Assembly (NCBI GenBank): GCA_020002185.1
Contig: CM034544.1
Coordinates: 3,104,445 to 3,168,444 of the forward strand
DNA: 64,000 nt
Reading direction: 5' to 3'
Source of the DNA: Paraescarpia echinospica
Taxonomy: Eukaryota; Annelida; Polychaeta; Sabellida; Siboglinidae
Position numbers and translations under genes: made by a program. Below are positions 43,338-55,867 of this stretch, in pieces; the first letter of the stretch is position 1; the number at the start of each line of letters is the position of its first letter. A model generated the notes under the pieces. It had not been told where the DNA came from. It ran no database searches and saw nothing but the letters and a program-made list of their open reading frames with translations.

Positions 43338-43542
43338 CTGAAGCGTCACTCCAAGAAGAAGGAGAACGACCGAAATGTAATATTTATTTACCCAATTGGA
43401 CCCCCAAGGTATCGTAAGAATGAACTAGGTGAACATATGTTTTCACATATTATTGTGTATCCCTTTTCCGTAGCGAGGAGGAATTGTAAATAACAAATCA
43501 AGGGAACTTGCCGTGATGTTTCAGGTACTGCGGCACACTCAC

Positions 43543-43832
43543 CAGTCTGCACAAAGTCCGCCAGATCAGCTCTACCGATGCCACGACACACTGCGCTTAG
43601 TTGATCATACAAGGCCGTAGCGTCGTCCACATCTCTTGTGGAACTTGTCCACGCCTCTAATAAGTTGAAGGTGTTGGTTTCCGCATGATCAGTGTCTTGC
43701 AATGTTTCTTGGATTTTCGATGTTCCCATCTTTAAGAACTCACCCAATTGCGATAGTTCCTCGAATGTTAGCTCGTGCTTCGCAAATTCGTAAGAACGTC
43801 ATCGTCCATTAGGACTCCAAAACCAGGCACAT
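43543..43832 (-). pseudogene. Death-domain exon with probable frameshift
   Basis: Minus strand. Acceptor GCTACTAG, then VPGFGVLMDDDVLTNLR in one frame. After one missing base near 43,780 it reads KHELTFEELSQLGEFLKM, NTFNLLEAWTSSTRDVDDA and GRADLADFVQT in another, up to a perfect donor GTGAGT (43,542). Spacing of the hydrophobic and Trp residues (LLEAW, then LYDQLSAV, then RADLADF) fits the six-helix Death fold of apoptosis and innate-immunity adaptors. The frameshift could be a true lesion (pseudogene) or a sequence error. If instead an internal acceptor (GCGAAG, 43,778) is used, helix 1 is shorter and the frame intact. Partner exons upstream were not found. Confidence 0.55.
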
Positions 43833-43879
43833 CTAGTAGCAGTGAACGTGTTGCGTTCGTCGTTTAATATAACTCACAG

Positions 43880-43917
43880 GCGCTCGCACACGCACACGCA
43901 CACGCACACGCACACAT
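43880..43917. repeat. (CACACG)n microsatellite
   Basis: Short hexanucleotide run upstream of the Death-domain exon. Confidence 0.85.
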
Positions 43918-45944
43918 GGAGCACGTCATTATATTTTGCCTAGCACGTCTTGGGTAATCCGTTCACACATATCATTGCAAATCTTACGTTCAATGTATCT
44001 GGTAAATAAACGTGTGCTATACATACTATATGCCATCGTCGTTCCGTACCTTAAAATGAACATACTACGAATTATGGTTTTGAAACCTATATTTCATATG
44101 CGAATAGCTTTACATTTCGTATGGATGACGTCAACAATTCCTTTATGGTATACTTGACCCATCTGCAAATCACTCGCATCATGTCAATTATCTACATGTT
44201 ATTACGCTAACATTGAATCATTGTAAATTATCCGAACCGTCCAGGCCTACTCGCATCTCTCTATGTTCAATCGCTTCTTCATGGACCACTGGCCTCAGAT
44301 CTACCAATTGGAGATGCATTCGAGAACCAGTTGTGAGTTAGGCTTACTTGGAGTTGTACATTCACGTGTTTTGATATGTTATGCTTTTTTCTGGACGGAA
44401 CATCTCCTACCTTAGAGAATCTAATTGAGTGGGGATCAAATCTACAGATGGTGCCACCGTAATGGTGATAAATGTCAATGCATTTACCACTAAAACAGTA
44501 TAAAAACGAATTATGGACGAATTAAAACTATCGGTAGCCATGCTTATACTTTGCAAGAAGTCCATTTTTTCGGAAATCGAAATCAGCCGCTTAATATGAA
44601 ACAGACATACTGCTCTGGTCCGTAGGCCCTATTGATTATATCAAGTAGAAGTTACCCTACTAGTTTCTGTTTAGCCACACGATCCAATGGTTTAAAGAGA
44701 ACGTTTAAACGAAGAATACGGACATCTCGTCTGCCAAATTACTTTTCTCTAATTTGGGGAATGTGACTAAAATTGGATAAAGCACGAAACTCGGCCATCA
44801 CAGAAAAGGGGAGTAGTGTGTAGGTTGTTTTATTGATCTGAACGCAGAGACACCGTAACTGACTCATGCATTATTCAATTGTAACAAAAGCCAAGTGTAC
44901 ATTGGTCGTTACTTGCTTTCCCGCGGAGCAACAAACCAAGGGCAACTACATTCGTTCCCATGACCATTTAATTTCAGCTATCGCCAATTGCGGCAGTAAA
45001 ATGCAGAATATAATACTTTTAACATAACTCCAGTGGCGCCACCTTGTGAATGATTGACAACTTATAAAATATTTAAAAAATCTAAATATCTTCCTTTAGT
45101 TTTTTTCAAATACATCGCCGATTGGTAGATGAGAGGGCAAAGGAACGGACTGAATACATAAGACGGTGAGTGAACACCGGCGCTTGGAGGAGATACACGT
45201 ATTCTGTTCTAGAGTTAAGGTATTAATATATAATTACATATAGCCTAGCGGAAAATGTTACAGTTAGGTTAATATTATCGCCCACCCCATGACATGTCTT
45301 TAATCGTTACGTAACGATCTACAAGACGTCCGTCTCACGAAATTGCGCTTCGCAACGTTTTCGCATAAATACCCATTCTGCTAAGCGTGACGTAGCCTAC
45401 TTTACGAACGACCCCTACACAACGACGACTAAAGCATAATCCCAACACGGATAGTATCTACACAATACCACTCCAAGAACACTAAACGTGACGTGTGGTG
45501 AATATGTAAATAAGAAAACGTAATTTAATGTAAATAATATTCAGCTTCGTCCATACTATGGACTTCAAGCAAGTACGTGACATTATTACGGTTTTTATTA
45601 ATTAGTGTATAAACTAGATTTGCCTTTGCCGATCGATCATGCTTACACGGCGAGCAAATATAAAGCAGCCTTCGCCAGTATTGATGCTTTATCCACGCTC
45701 GGAATCAGCGAACCGTGGCAAGTGGAACGATTCCAAACAGGGCGACCTCTCCCAAGGGGGCACCCAGTGTGTAGTATTATATATGTATACCATCCATGAG
45801 AGCTTTACTAATTTACCTCCCTAAACAAGTGTTAGACTTCTGTCAAAACATATACCCTTTTCAATTCGTAGGACACAAATCATATTTTTCAAGTTAGGAA
45901 GAAATCTTTTTCAGTGGAATAACTAAATCCCCGTGTGTATATGC
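43918..45944. other. No recognised feature
   Basis: AT-rich intergenic DNA. No exon with convincing splice sites and no repeat structure seen. Confidence 0.5.
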
Positions 45945-46650
45945 GTGTGTGGGTGCGTGCGTGTGCGTGCGCGTGGGTGTATGTGTGTGTGTGAATATTT
46001 AAATTATTCATATATTATAGCAGATAAACAATTAATACTTATTTCTGACAAATAACCATTTCCTGCATCGTCGTTCACGTAGCTTGTCGTGTTAAAGATC
46101 GTGCTGATGGCGTTTAGTGAAACATATATGTACGTATTTAAATGTACTAATTATGTGGCTAGTAAAAATGATGATGAAACAATTACTATCTTCAGATCAA
46201 TAAAACAATGTCTTATTAAATAACAGCTATTTATTAAGAAATGCATTGCAGCATATCGAACTAAACGCAACTGTTGATACAACAAATACACTCAAGCACG
46301 CGCATATAATATAATCGCACACACACGCACATACACGCGCGCGCGCGCACTCAAACATACACACATGCATTTATTTACACGCACTCATACTCGCGCACAT
46401 ACAGGCATAGACACGCGAACACACACATGAAACATAGTATCAGATGTCTTTACAGGTTGGGGTTACATGGCTTAGTGTAACACTGTTGATACTAATGTAA
46501 TCACAAGTGAAAAAAAAAACATTTTACAAACGATCAGGTTTACACAAACAAACACCCGCCCACATATGCGCGTGCACGCACACACGCGTACAAGCGCAGA
46601 CGAACACGAACAAACACCCTCGTACACACGCGCACGTAAACGCACCCACA
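45945..46650. repeat. Cluster of TG/CA microsatellites
   Basis: TG-type run at 45,945-45,995, CA/CG-type at 46,315-46,430 and a CACGCA-type at 46,545-46,645, separated by unique AT-rich DNA. Confidence 0.85.
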
Positions 46651-46998
46651 TCCACGTACATATTACATATTTGTTGAAATATATGTTGCAAAATATGCGA
46701 ACACGTATAACAGAAATAACACAATTCCGCACTTCCTTATTATATTGAAATTTGTAACAAATATATCACTTAACATTAATCTATAAAATACAGTGAACTA
46801 TTCATAATACAACTATGTTTGTAGACAAACAAAAACAAAACTATTTCATATTTGCAGACTAAAAAACAATAGTACTAATTATCATTGTCATTGTTTGTCC
46901 ACCGGTCCAGTCCCAGTAACTTGACCAGGGCTGTCTCCAGCTGCCATTAGCAGTCCTTGTCCTACAAAGAAACAAACACTCACTAAGAAGATGTATGT

Positions 46999-48345
46999 CA
47001 ACACTAAACCCCATCACGACACACCTGTCATTAAGACAGACTGCCATGCAGCATAAACACTAAACCCCACCACAGCACACCTGTCATTAAGACAGACTGC
47101 CATGCAGCATAAACACTAAACCCCACCACAGCACACCTGTCATTAAGACAGACTGCCACGCAGCATAAACACTAAACCCCCCCACGACACACCTGTCATT
47201 AAGACAGACCACCGTGCAGCATAAACACTAAACCCCACCACAACACACCTGTCATTAAGACAGACTGCCATGCAGCATAAACACTAAACCCCACCACAAC
47301 ACACCTGTCATTAAGACAGACCACCATGCAGCATAAACACTAAACCCCACCACAACACACCTGTCATTAAGACAGATCACCATGCAGCATAAACACTAAA
47401 CCCCATCACAGCACACCTGTCATTAAGACAGACTGCCATGCAGCATAAACACTAAACCCCACCACAGCACACCTGTCATTAAGACAGACTGCCACGCAGC
47501 ATAAACACTAAACCCCCCCACGACACACCTGTCATTAAGACAGACCACCGTGCAGCATAAACACTAAACCCCACCACAACACACCTGTCATTAAGACAGA
47601 CTGCCATGCAGCATAAACACTAAACCCCACCACAGCACACCTGTCATTAAGACAGACTGCCATGCAGCATAAACACTAAACCCCACCACAGCACACCTGT
47701 CATTAAGACAGACTGCCACGCAGCATAAACACTAAACCCCCCCACGACACACCTGTCATTAAGACAGACCACCGTGCAGCATAAACACTAAACCCCACCA
47801 CAACACACCTGTCATTAAGACAGAATGCCATGCAGCATAAACACTAAACCCCACCACAACACACCTGTCATTAAGACAGACCACCATGCAGCATAAACAC
47901 TAAACCCCACCACAACACACCTGTCATTAAGACAGATCACCATGCAGCATAAACACTAAACCCCATCACAGCACACCTGTCATTAAGACAGACCGCCATG
48001 CAGCACAAACACTAAACCCCACCACAGCACACCTATCATTAAGACTGACCGCCATGCAGCATAAACACTAAACCCCACCACAGCACACCTATCATTAAGA
48101 CTGACCGCCATGCAGCATAAACACTAAACCCCACCACAACACACCTGTCATTAAGACAGACCACCATGCAGCATAAACACTTTACCCCACCACAACACAC
48201 ATGTCATTAAGACAGACCACCATGCAGCATAAACACTAAGCCCCACCACAACACACCTGTCATTAAGACAGACCGCCATGCAGCATGAACACTCAGCCCC
48301 ACCACGACACACCTGTCATTAAGACAGACCGCCATGCAGCATATA
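46999..48345. repeat. 56-bp tandem repeat, about 24 copies
   Basis: Unit: CAGCATAAACACTAAACCCC, ACCACAACACACCTGTCATT, AAGACAGACCACCATG. Variants (CAGCAC, CGACAC, CTGCCACG, CACCGTG) recur in the same order in blocks starting near 47,040, 47,400 and 47,630, which shows multi-unit duplication. Identity between units is high. Non-coding. Confidence 0.95.
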
Positions 48346-48499
48346 CAGTAACTTGGTTCACGAGCCTGGCCAAGGGTGTACTGGCAATTACCGTCTGAAC
48401 ATGAGTGGGTGTTAATTATATGTTTAAAGTATAAAACAAAACGGTCACCTGTCTACTTGTCTATCTGTCTGTCTGACAGTATGTCTACATATCTCTTTG

Positions 48500-48805
<306 letters not shown>

Positions 48806-48879
48806 AGTCTATTTGTTTGTGGACCCACATGTCCGCTAGTTTTTTGCATGTACGGGGCGGTAGTTTTTAATTTGATCTA

Positions 48880-49855
48880 GTAGGCCCATCGTAAATTTTG
48901 ATTTTATCAAAATTCGTCCGGGTGTGAAAATCATGGGGGTTACAATTTAAAAAACACACTATGTCTGTCAGAAGTGCAATACGTAACTGGTTGCAGATCT
49001 GATACATTTTAGTAATTAAACCGAAATTAAATACGTGAAGCTTGCGAAACGTGGTATCAGAATAGTATTGAAGATAATATAAATTAGAATGACCTACCAT
49101 ACCAGATTAAACCTGTCGTCAAATTCTGTTGGGAGAGAATAATACTGAAGATAATATAAATAAAAATGACCTAACAGATTAAACCTGTCGTCAAATTGCG
49201 TTGTGAGTCGAGCTGCACAACGGATTGCCAAGCCACAGTCGTGCGCACTGAAAGAAACGTAGTATACGACTTATGTGAATGTGTCCGTTCTTCTCAATGC
49301 ACCTCGGACACGACGTTAGTTAGAGCTACCTATCATAATTACACCGTCGTATCGTTCAATAACAGCTACATGCAATTTTCAAAGGTACAATTTGATAGTT
49401 ACCATATCGTCAACCTAAGTGGCCGACTGAGAACAGTTTGGAATATCAGCCCACTGCGGCATCTTAAGTAGTGGTTCCATCGACAACTGTGAACAACGGA
49501 AACAACAGTAAACAAACGTATGACAGATTGACGAACTCATTATATTAAAAAAATTTATGTCAATCATATTTTCACATATACATCAAATCGACACTATCTT
49601 CTAGAATACTATTTATAATCACCAAACATGTTGTTGACATACGTACACATTGCCAATCCTTCCCACTGTTAGTGACCTAATAGTAAAAATTACATGTAAT
49701 TAGATAATGATGTGCGACTGATTAACATTGCGTTTTTTGTGTGTCACATGTCAATGAAACTCAAACAACAATTATGAAATAAATCATCTCAAAATATAAC
49801 ATACAATTACAAAATTTTCTCGAGTAATGTGGGTGAGCAAAAGTGCATTCTTACT
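48880..49855. other. No assigned gene; Cys-containing open stretch
   Basis: A plus-strand open stretch (49,196-49,471) contains CESSCTTDCQATVV and LCECVRSSQC, with a donor-like GTACAA after MQFSK (49,384), but no clear acceptor or family. A ~37-bp phrase (AATACTGAAGATAATATAAA, then GACCTA and AGATTAAACCTGTCGTCAAA) is duplicated at about 49,065-49,125 and 49,140-49,196. Confidence 0.3.
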
Positions 49856-49879
49856 CGAATAACTCCAGCTCGTGCGGCG

Positions 49880-50265
49880 TGTGCTGTGTTTGGTGTTTGG
49901 AGTTTGGAGTTTGGAGTTTGGTGTGCGATGTGTATTGTGCGGTTTGTGGTGTGCGATGTGCGGTGTGCGGTGTGCGGTGTGTGGTGTGCGATATGCGGTG
50001 TGCGGTGTGCGGCGTGCGGTGTGTGGTGTTTCTTTTGTGGTGTGTTGTGTGTGGCGTGCGGCGTGCGGCGTGCGGCGTGCGGCGTGCGGCGTGCGGTGTG
50101 TAGTGTGCTGTTTACACATTAACAGGCATTCGTTGGTTAATGTGTTTGCATGTGTACGTGACTGCCTGTATGAGTGCGATTGCGTGTATGAGTGTGTGTG
50201 TGTGTGTGTGTGTGTGTGGTTTTTTTTTTTGCGTGTGTGTGTGTAGTGTGTATGTGCGTGTATAT
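49880..50265. repeat. GTGTGCG-type and TG microsatellites
   Basis: A GTTTGGA run, then GTGTGCGGT and GCGTGCGGC repeats, then a TG run with a T10 tract near 50,220. Cys/Val-rich frames here are artefacts. Confidence 0.9.
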
Positions 50266-51016
50266 ACATGCATGTATATCTATATGCGTGCTTGCATGGG
50301 TACGTATGTGTACACATCTTCCAGACTATTTAGTATTATTAGAGCACTAATTGTTATATTATTCAAACCTTAACATATATATTAAAGTCTTTAACATTTC
50401 GTACAAACGTATATTATTTAAAAATATGTATTTGCCATAACAACAACTAAAATACCTTAATAAAAAATCACCTGTTGATATGAAATCCTGTCAGTCAAAA
50501 CAGTCCTGTCCTTCCTTCTGTAGGCAGTTGTGGTTGTTATTGTGCAGGCCGATTTACACGAGCGATCTGTGCCCAATAATCGTCGAACATGAGGTCGCTA
50601 ATATTGCAATGCAAAGAATGGAAGTGTAAACACATCTGGGAGACGGCTACACCAGGCCTATCTGTAGAACGGTTTTGGTGGGGGGAGAAAAAGGCATATT
50701 CTAATTTAACTCACAAAGTAGAACGGCTTTTAAATGTCGTCAGTCAGCGATCAAAAGCAGGCGAATCCGTCGTAACGTGACAAAGGCTATAAGAGGGCGT
50801 GTCGCGTGTTTAGATATGGGTCGATGTGTCTAATGGTTCACACAGACGAGTTCCGTGTTGTGCCACGAATTGCTTGAGTGAACTGACCTTAAGTAAATCT
50901 ACAAGTTTCCGACTCGATCGGATCTGTCCATTTTGTGGAATATTACACGAGTGGGCGTGGCACATTACACGAGTGGGCGTGGCAATAGAGTAACGAGGAA
51001 GTGGGGTGTGTTTCAG
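50266..51016. other. Upstream of the glycosyltransferase-like exons
   Basis: No exon recognised, so the 5' exons of the plus-strand gene lie further upstream or were missed. A 20-bp phrase (ATTACACGAGTGGGCGTGGC) is repeated in tandem at 50,942-50,983. Confidence 0.4.
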
Positions 51017-51288
51017 GAGATCCTGCGAGAATTCCCGGGCATGTTTTGGATGGACGCCTTTGTCCGATTGGTTGGAAGTAACTTCTCTAAGGCTTACGAC
51101 AAGGCAGTGGAAAACGACGGATTCGTCATAATAAATAACGGAGAAAACAATATCTTCTCTGTGACACACCGCGACCTGTACGAGTTCATGCCTTCTAATG
51201 TCGAACGACTTAAGAAAACCTGGATTAAGGCTTCTGGCTTGATGTTGATTTACAATACATTTGCGACATTCAATAACGTTCTCCTGTG
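51017..51288 (+). CDS. Glycosyltransferase-like protein, penultimate exon (exon A)
   Basis: Acceptor GTGTGTTTCAG, donor GTACGT (51,289), phase 2 at the end. Encodes EILREFPGMFWMDAFVRLVG, DGFVIINNGENNIFSVTHRD and KASGLMLIYNTFATFNNVLL. The WMD(A/S) motif followed by a hydrophobic RL/RF segment and, in the next exon, W-x-LCALD and CHRYDQS is what I associate with an uncharacterised animal family of nucleotide-sugar-transferase type (DUF1647-like); the name is not certain. It would act in the secretory pathway if so. The frame is intact. Earlier exons with the N-terminus were not found. Confidence 0.65.
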
Positions 51289-51479
51289 GTACGTGTGTTT
51301 GAGTCAGTGGCTGTTTTCGTAGGTAGTAGGATCACTCTATTCTTGTGAACAAAATGTCTACAGTAAAAGCGGATTATTATTCAAGGCGTATTTGAACAGA
51401 TTTTGAAAACTGATATCTGTGGATCGGTTGAAACCGACTTCGTTATCTGATCACTCTATATTGGTTACAACGTGCAGCA

Positions 51480-51556
51480 TATACAAACGCACACGTACAT
51501 ACTCACACGCGCACGCGCGTGCACACACACAAACACACACTTATACGCACACATAT
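51480..51556. repeat. CA microsatellite in the A-B1 intron
   Basis: CA/CG-type run, present also at the matching place in the second copy (53,940-54,020). Confidence 0.9.
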
Positions 51557-51943
51557 AGCGGTTGTATAAATATCTATATATTGACTCGTTTCCTCTGGAG
51601 CATTGTAACGGCATCTTCCCTGAGGTGCGCGTGTGTATCCACCTATCTCTGTGTTAATTCGCATCCTTGGGCCATTGGGCTGTGGCCACCTAATTGGAGG
51701 TACATTTCATAAAACAGTCAGATGTGGAGTTATTTACTTACTTGTGTTTTTATACTACTTTTTTGCAGAGGGGCTTTCTCCTTCGGGAGACGTGAATGGT
51801 GAAAACCTATTCACCAGAGGACGCTACTGTGTGACTGATTTTAAAAATATCGAAATACAATGTTCAAAACGGTAATTACTGCTGACATTTGCTTGTAGCT
51901 ACATTGGTGGATGTGTGCTAATATATACTCGTCTTGTTCGCAG

Positions 51944-52241
51944 GATGTATCTGTGTGCACTCGACGTCAAATGTGCCTCGCCACCGACCACGCTTGCCTG
52001 TGACTACGACGAGGAGGACCGGTGGACAACGTGGGCCAACTGTCACCGCTACGACCAGTCTATTGTCAACGTGTTGGCAGCAAACAGGTGGAACTTCGAC
52101 ACTGACGCGTACCACGTTCAAGGGTTTCCGTTCGAGATAAAGAGACACGATCACATCATCGAACCAGTTCTGTGCAAGAAAGACAGCCGCCGGACACCAA
52201 GTGAAGACGACCAGGCGATCCCCGTCAAGTCGCCCCGGTGA
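51944..52241 (+). CDS. Glycosyltransferase-like protein, terminal exon (exon B1)
   Basis: Acceptor CTCGTCTTGTTCGCAG. The first base completes TGG with exon A, giving NNVLLW then MYLCALDVKCASPP, CDYDEEDRWTTWANCHRYDQ and SIVNVLAANRWNFDTD, with a stop TGA at 52,239-52,241 (98 codons after the split one). Paired cysteines and the CHRxDQSxxNxL motif are the family signature. The C-terminal tail (KKDSRRTPSEDDQ) is hydrophilic. A single 41-bp unit lies directly before the acceptor, the same unit that is expanded in the second gene copy. Confidence 0.65.
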
Positions 52242-52341
52242 CGTCACGCGTTATTCCCGAGGAAGGCGAATCAGCTGGGACGGTTTACGTAACTTGCATC
52301 ATATGCTGAATGAAATATAGGGGGTCAAATTATCAAAGTAT

Positions 52342-52715
52342 TTGCCAAGACCACCAACACACCACAACAACCATCGCCACCATCACCATCACCAACATCC
52401 CCATCATGATCATCACCACCAAGACCACCATCACTGCCAACTACCAAACCCACCACCAACACCACCACTAAAACCACAACCATCACCATCATCACCACCT
52501 TCACCATCACCATTACCATCACCACCATCGCCAAGACCACCATCACTATCATCACCACCACCACCACCATCACCACCACCAACAAGACTATTACGATCAC
52601 CATCACCACCTCCGCCATCAACATCACCACCATCACCATCATCAACACCACCACCAACATCACTACTACCACCACAACCACCACTACCATCACCACCACG
52701 ATCACCACCACTAAT
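52342..52715. repeat. (ACC/ATC)n trinucleotide tract, copy 1
   Basis: About 370 bp of CACCATCACCACC-type repeats just downstream of exon B1. Reads as Pro/Ser or Val/Met frames that are not genes. Its counterpart in the second copy is at 55,868-56,265. Confidence 0.95.
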
Positions 52716-53605
52716 TTATGTACTGCGTTTTAGTAGTTATAATATACAGTATAAAGAATTATTTGCAGGAAAGCAATAACAAAACACAAAAATACTCGGT
52801 GACAACTGCTGATGTTGTCCAATGCGCTTGCGTGCTCATGTGAAATACGAAGCAGCCTACTCCCCGCATGGGATAATCTCGTCCCGTTACAAAGGGGCAG
52901 GGTTTTGTTGCAGTAAAATACAATTTGACCAATTACTAAATCGCAAACAGCTGTCACATGAAACAGAAATAGTATCTGATACACTGGAGTAACTCACATT
53001 TGACACATTTAGAGCAAGCCTGCTATTGTACGTGTTGTAGGCATTGGAGCCCTTACCCACAGTAGACGGCCTCGTTCAGTTTGTCGCAAGTGGCGCCCTC
53101 TGGCGCATTCGTAATGGCTGAAACGTCGCGTTGGCAACATATACAATTATTGAATACATTTTCTGAATTGATCGATCTCAGGAATGTATCAACGTTAGCC
53201 TTGTTAGACTTCATGTTTTATTCTACATTGATGTAGTGTAGACTAATAGGAGTCTGGCCTGCACTATCGTATCGGTAGTTTATAGGCAATGCTACAACTA
53301 GGGGTTTAACAATACACCGAACTATCGATGCAACGCCATAGTTTACTAGCAATAATAAATTTAGCTATTGAGAGTTATCGTGGAAAGTCATAGAAGTAGT
53401 CATAGCAAAGACAGTTGACAGACGGATCACCTGGACACCATTGCCACAACAACGTTGTACACAAACTAGCGCATCCGATTTCATTTTGTCATATTGCGAA
53501 TTAATAGCAATCGTCGACAATAGAAGCGTTATTCATAGAGTCACAGTTTAGGAATTCACTGCCTCCAAGATCTCTCTATTGCACCACCCGTAAAATACGG
53601 TTTAA

Positions 53606-53743
53606 GACGGATTCGTCATAATAAATAACGGAGAAAACAATATCTTCACTGTGACACACCGCGACCTGTACGAGTTCATGCCTTCAAACGACTGAAGAAA
53701 ACCTGGATTATGGCTTCTGGCTTGATGTTGACGTTCTCCTCTG
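53606..53743 (+). pseudogene. Truncated exon A of the second copy
   Basis: Matches exon A from the GACGGATTCGTC point on, but lacks the first ~99 bp and has two internal deletions (near 53,685 and 53,730), which break the frame. The donor has become GTATGT, still a good site. Without an acceptor in front it cannot be a normal exon. Confidence 0.85.
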
Positions 53744-53939
53744 GTATGTGTGTTTGAGTCAGTGACTGTTTTCGTAGGTAATAGGTTTACTCTATTCTTG
53801 TGAACAAAATGTCTACAGTAAAAGCGGATTATTATTCAAATCGTATTTAAACATATTTTGAAAACTGATATTTGTTGATCAGGTGAAACCGATTTCGTTA
53901 TTTGATCACTCTGTATTGGATACAGCGTGCAGCATATAC

Positions 53940-54025
53940 CTGCGCCCAGGCATGCAAACGCACACGCACACACAGACTCACACGCGCACGCGCACACGCA
54001 CACACACACACTTATACACACATAT
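53940..54025. repeat. CA microsatellite, copy 2
   Basis: Counterpart of 51,480-51,556 in the duplicated segment. Confidence 0.9.
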
Positions 54026-54304
54026 AGCCGTTGTATAAGTATCTATAATATTAACTCGTTTCTTTTGGAGCATTGTAACAGCATCTCCCCTGAGGTGTAC
54101 GGGTTTATTCACCTATTTCTGTGTTAATTCGCATCCTTGGGCCATTGGGCTGTGGCCACCTAATTGGAGATGTATTTCATAAAACAGTACGATGTGGAGT
54201 TATTTACTTACTTGTGTTTATATAATATTCTTTTGCAAAGGGCCTTTCTCCTGCGCGTCACGTGACTGGTGAACCACTACTCGCCAGGGGGCGCCACTGT
54301 GTGA

Positions 54305-55427
54305 CGGAATTTGCTTGTAGCTACATTGGTGGGTGTATGCTACTCTATACACGTCTTGCAGCTACATTTTTGGTGTATGCTACTATATACACGTCTTGTA
54401 GCTACATTGGTGGGTGTATGCCTCTATATACTCGTCTTGTAGCTACATTGGTGGGTGTATGTTACTATATACTCGTCTTGTAGATACATTGGTGGGTGTA
54501 TGCTACTCTATACACGTCTTGCAGCTACATTTGTGGGTGTATGCTACTATATACACGTCTTGTAGCTACATTGGTGGGTGTATGCCTCTATATACTCGTC
54601 TTGTAACTACACTGTGTGGGTGTATGCTACTATATACTCGTCTTGTAGCTACATTGGTGGGTATATGCTACTATATACTCGTCTTGTAGCTACATTGGTG
54701 GGTGTATGCTACTATATACTCGTCTTGTAGCTACATTGATGGGTGTATGCTACTATACACTCGTCTTTTAGCTACATAGGTGGGTGTATGCTACTATACA
54801 CTCGTCTTGTAGCTACTTTGGTGGGTGTATGCTACTATATACTCGTCTTGTAGCTACATTGGTGGATGTATGCTACTATACACTCGTCTCGTAGCTATAT
54901 TGGTGGGTGTATGCTACTATACACTCATCTTGTAGCTACATCGGTGGGTGTATGCTACTACATACTCGTCTTGTAGCTACATTGGTGGGTGTAAGCTACT
55001 ATATACTCGTCTTGTAGCTACATTGGTGGATGTATGCTACTATATACTCGTCTTGTAGCTACATTGGTGGGTGTATGCTACTATATACTCGTCTTGTAGC
55101 TACATTGGTGGGTGTATGCTACTATACACTCGTATTGTAGCTACATTGATGAGTGTATGCTACTATATACTCGTCTTGTAGCTACACTGGTTTGTGTATG
55201 CTACTATATACTCGTCTTGTAGCTACATTGGTGCGTGTATGCTACTATATACTCGTCTTGTAGCTACATTGTTGTATGCTACTATATACTCGTCTTGTAG
55301 CTACATTGGTGGGTGTATGCTACTATATACTCGTCTTGTAGCTACATCGGTGGGTGTATGCTACTATACACTCGTCTTGTAGCTACATTCGTGGGTGTAT
55401 GCTACTATATACTCGTCTTGTAAGCAG
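54305..55427. repeat. 41-bp minisatellite, about 27 copies, ending at a splice acceptor
   Basis: Unit: TGTAGCTACATTGGTGGGTG, TATGCTACTATATACTCGTC, T (41 bp). The last unit runs into TAAGCAG, the acceptor of exon B2. At the equivalent place before exon B1 there is only one unit (51,896-51,936). Every unit carries a pyrimidine-containing ACTCGTCTTGTAG stretch much like the true acceptor. Non-coding; the Cys/Tyr/Leu frames across it are artefacts. Confidence 0.95.
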
Positions 55428-55671
55428 GATGTATCTGTGTGCACTCGACGTTAAATGTGCCTCGCCACCAACCAAGCTGCTCTGTGATTACGACGAGGAG
55501 GACCGGTGGACAACGTGGGCCAACTGTCACCGCTACGACCAGTCTATTGTCAACGTGTTGGCAGCAAATAGGTGGAATTTTGACACTGACACGTACCACG
55601 TTAAACGGTTTCCGTTCAAGATAGAGAAATACAAACAAATGTCGATGGTCATCGATCCAGTTCAATGCTAG
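55428..55671 (+). CDS. Duplicated terminal exon (exon B2)
   Basis: Acceptor CTCGTCTTGTAAGCAG. After the split codon it reads MYLCALDVKCASPPTKLLCD, RWTTWANCHRYDQSIVNVLA and WNFDTDTYHVKRFPFKIEKY, then stops at TAG (55,669-55,671), 80 codons, 18 fewer than B1. Both family motifs (LCALD, CHRYDQS) and the cysteines are intact, so it is not obviously decayed. It cannot pair with its own broken exon A, but phase and acceptor fit the donor of exon A at 51,288, so it may serve as an alternative last exon. Confidence 0.6.
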
Positions 55672-55867
55672 AAAGACGGCCGCCGGACACAAATTGAAGA
55701 CGACCGGGCGATCCCCGTCAAGTTGCCCCGTAGACGTCATGCGTTATTCCAGAGGAAGAGGAATCAGTTGGGACGGTTTAGGTAACTTGCGTCATATGCT
55801 GACTGAAATATAGAGGGTCATATTACAAAAGGGGAGGTCACGATATTATTATAGTATTTCGGTATTT

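Noticed and set aside
46859..46965. Terminal exon on the minus strand (acceptor TTTCTTTGTAG)
   Set aside because: The acceptor is good but the three frames give unrelated short peptides without a family or partner exon.
52325..52779. Pro/Ser-rich or Val/Met-rich proteins beside exon B1
   Set aside because: Translations of the ACC/ATC trinucleotide tract, also present without conserved frame in the second copy.
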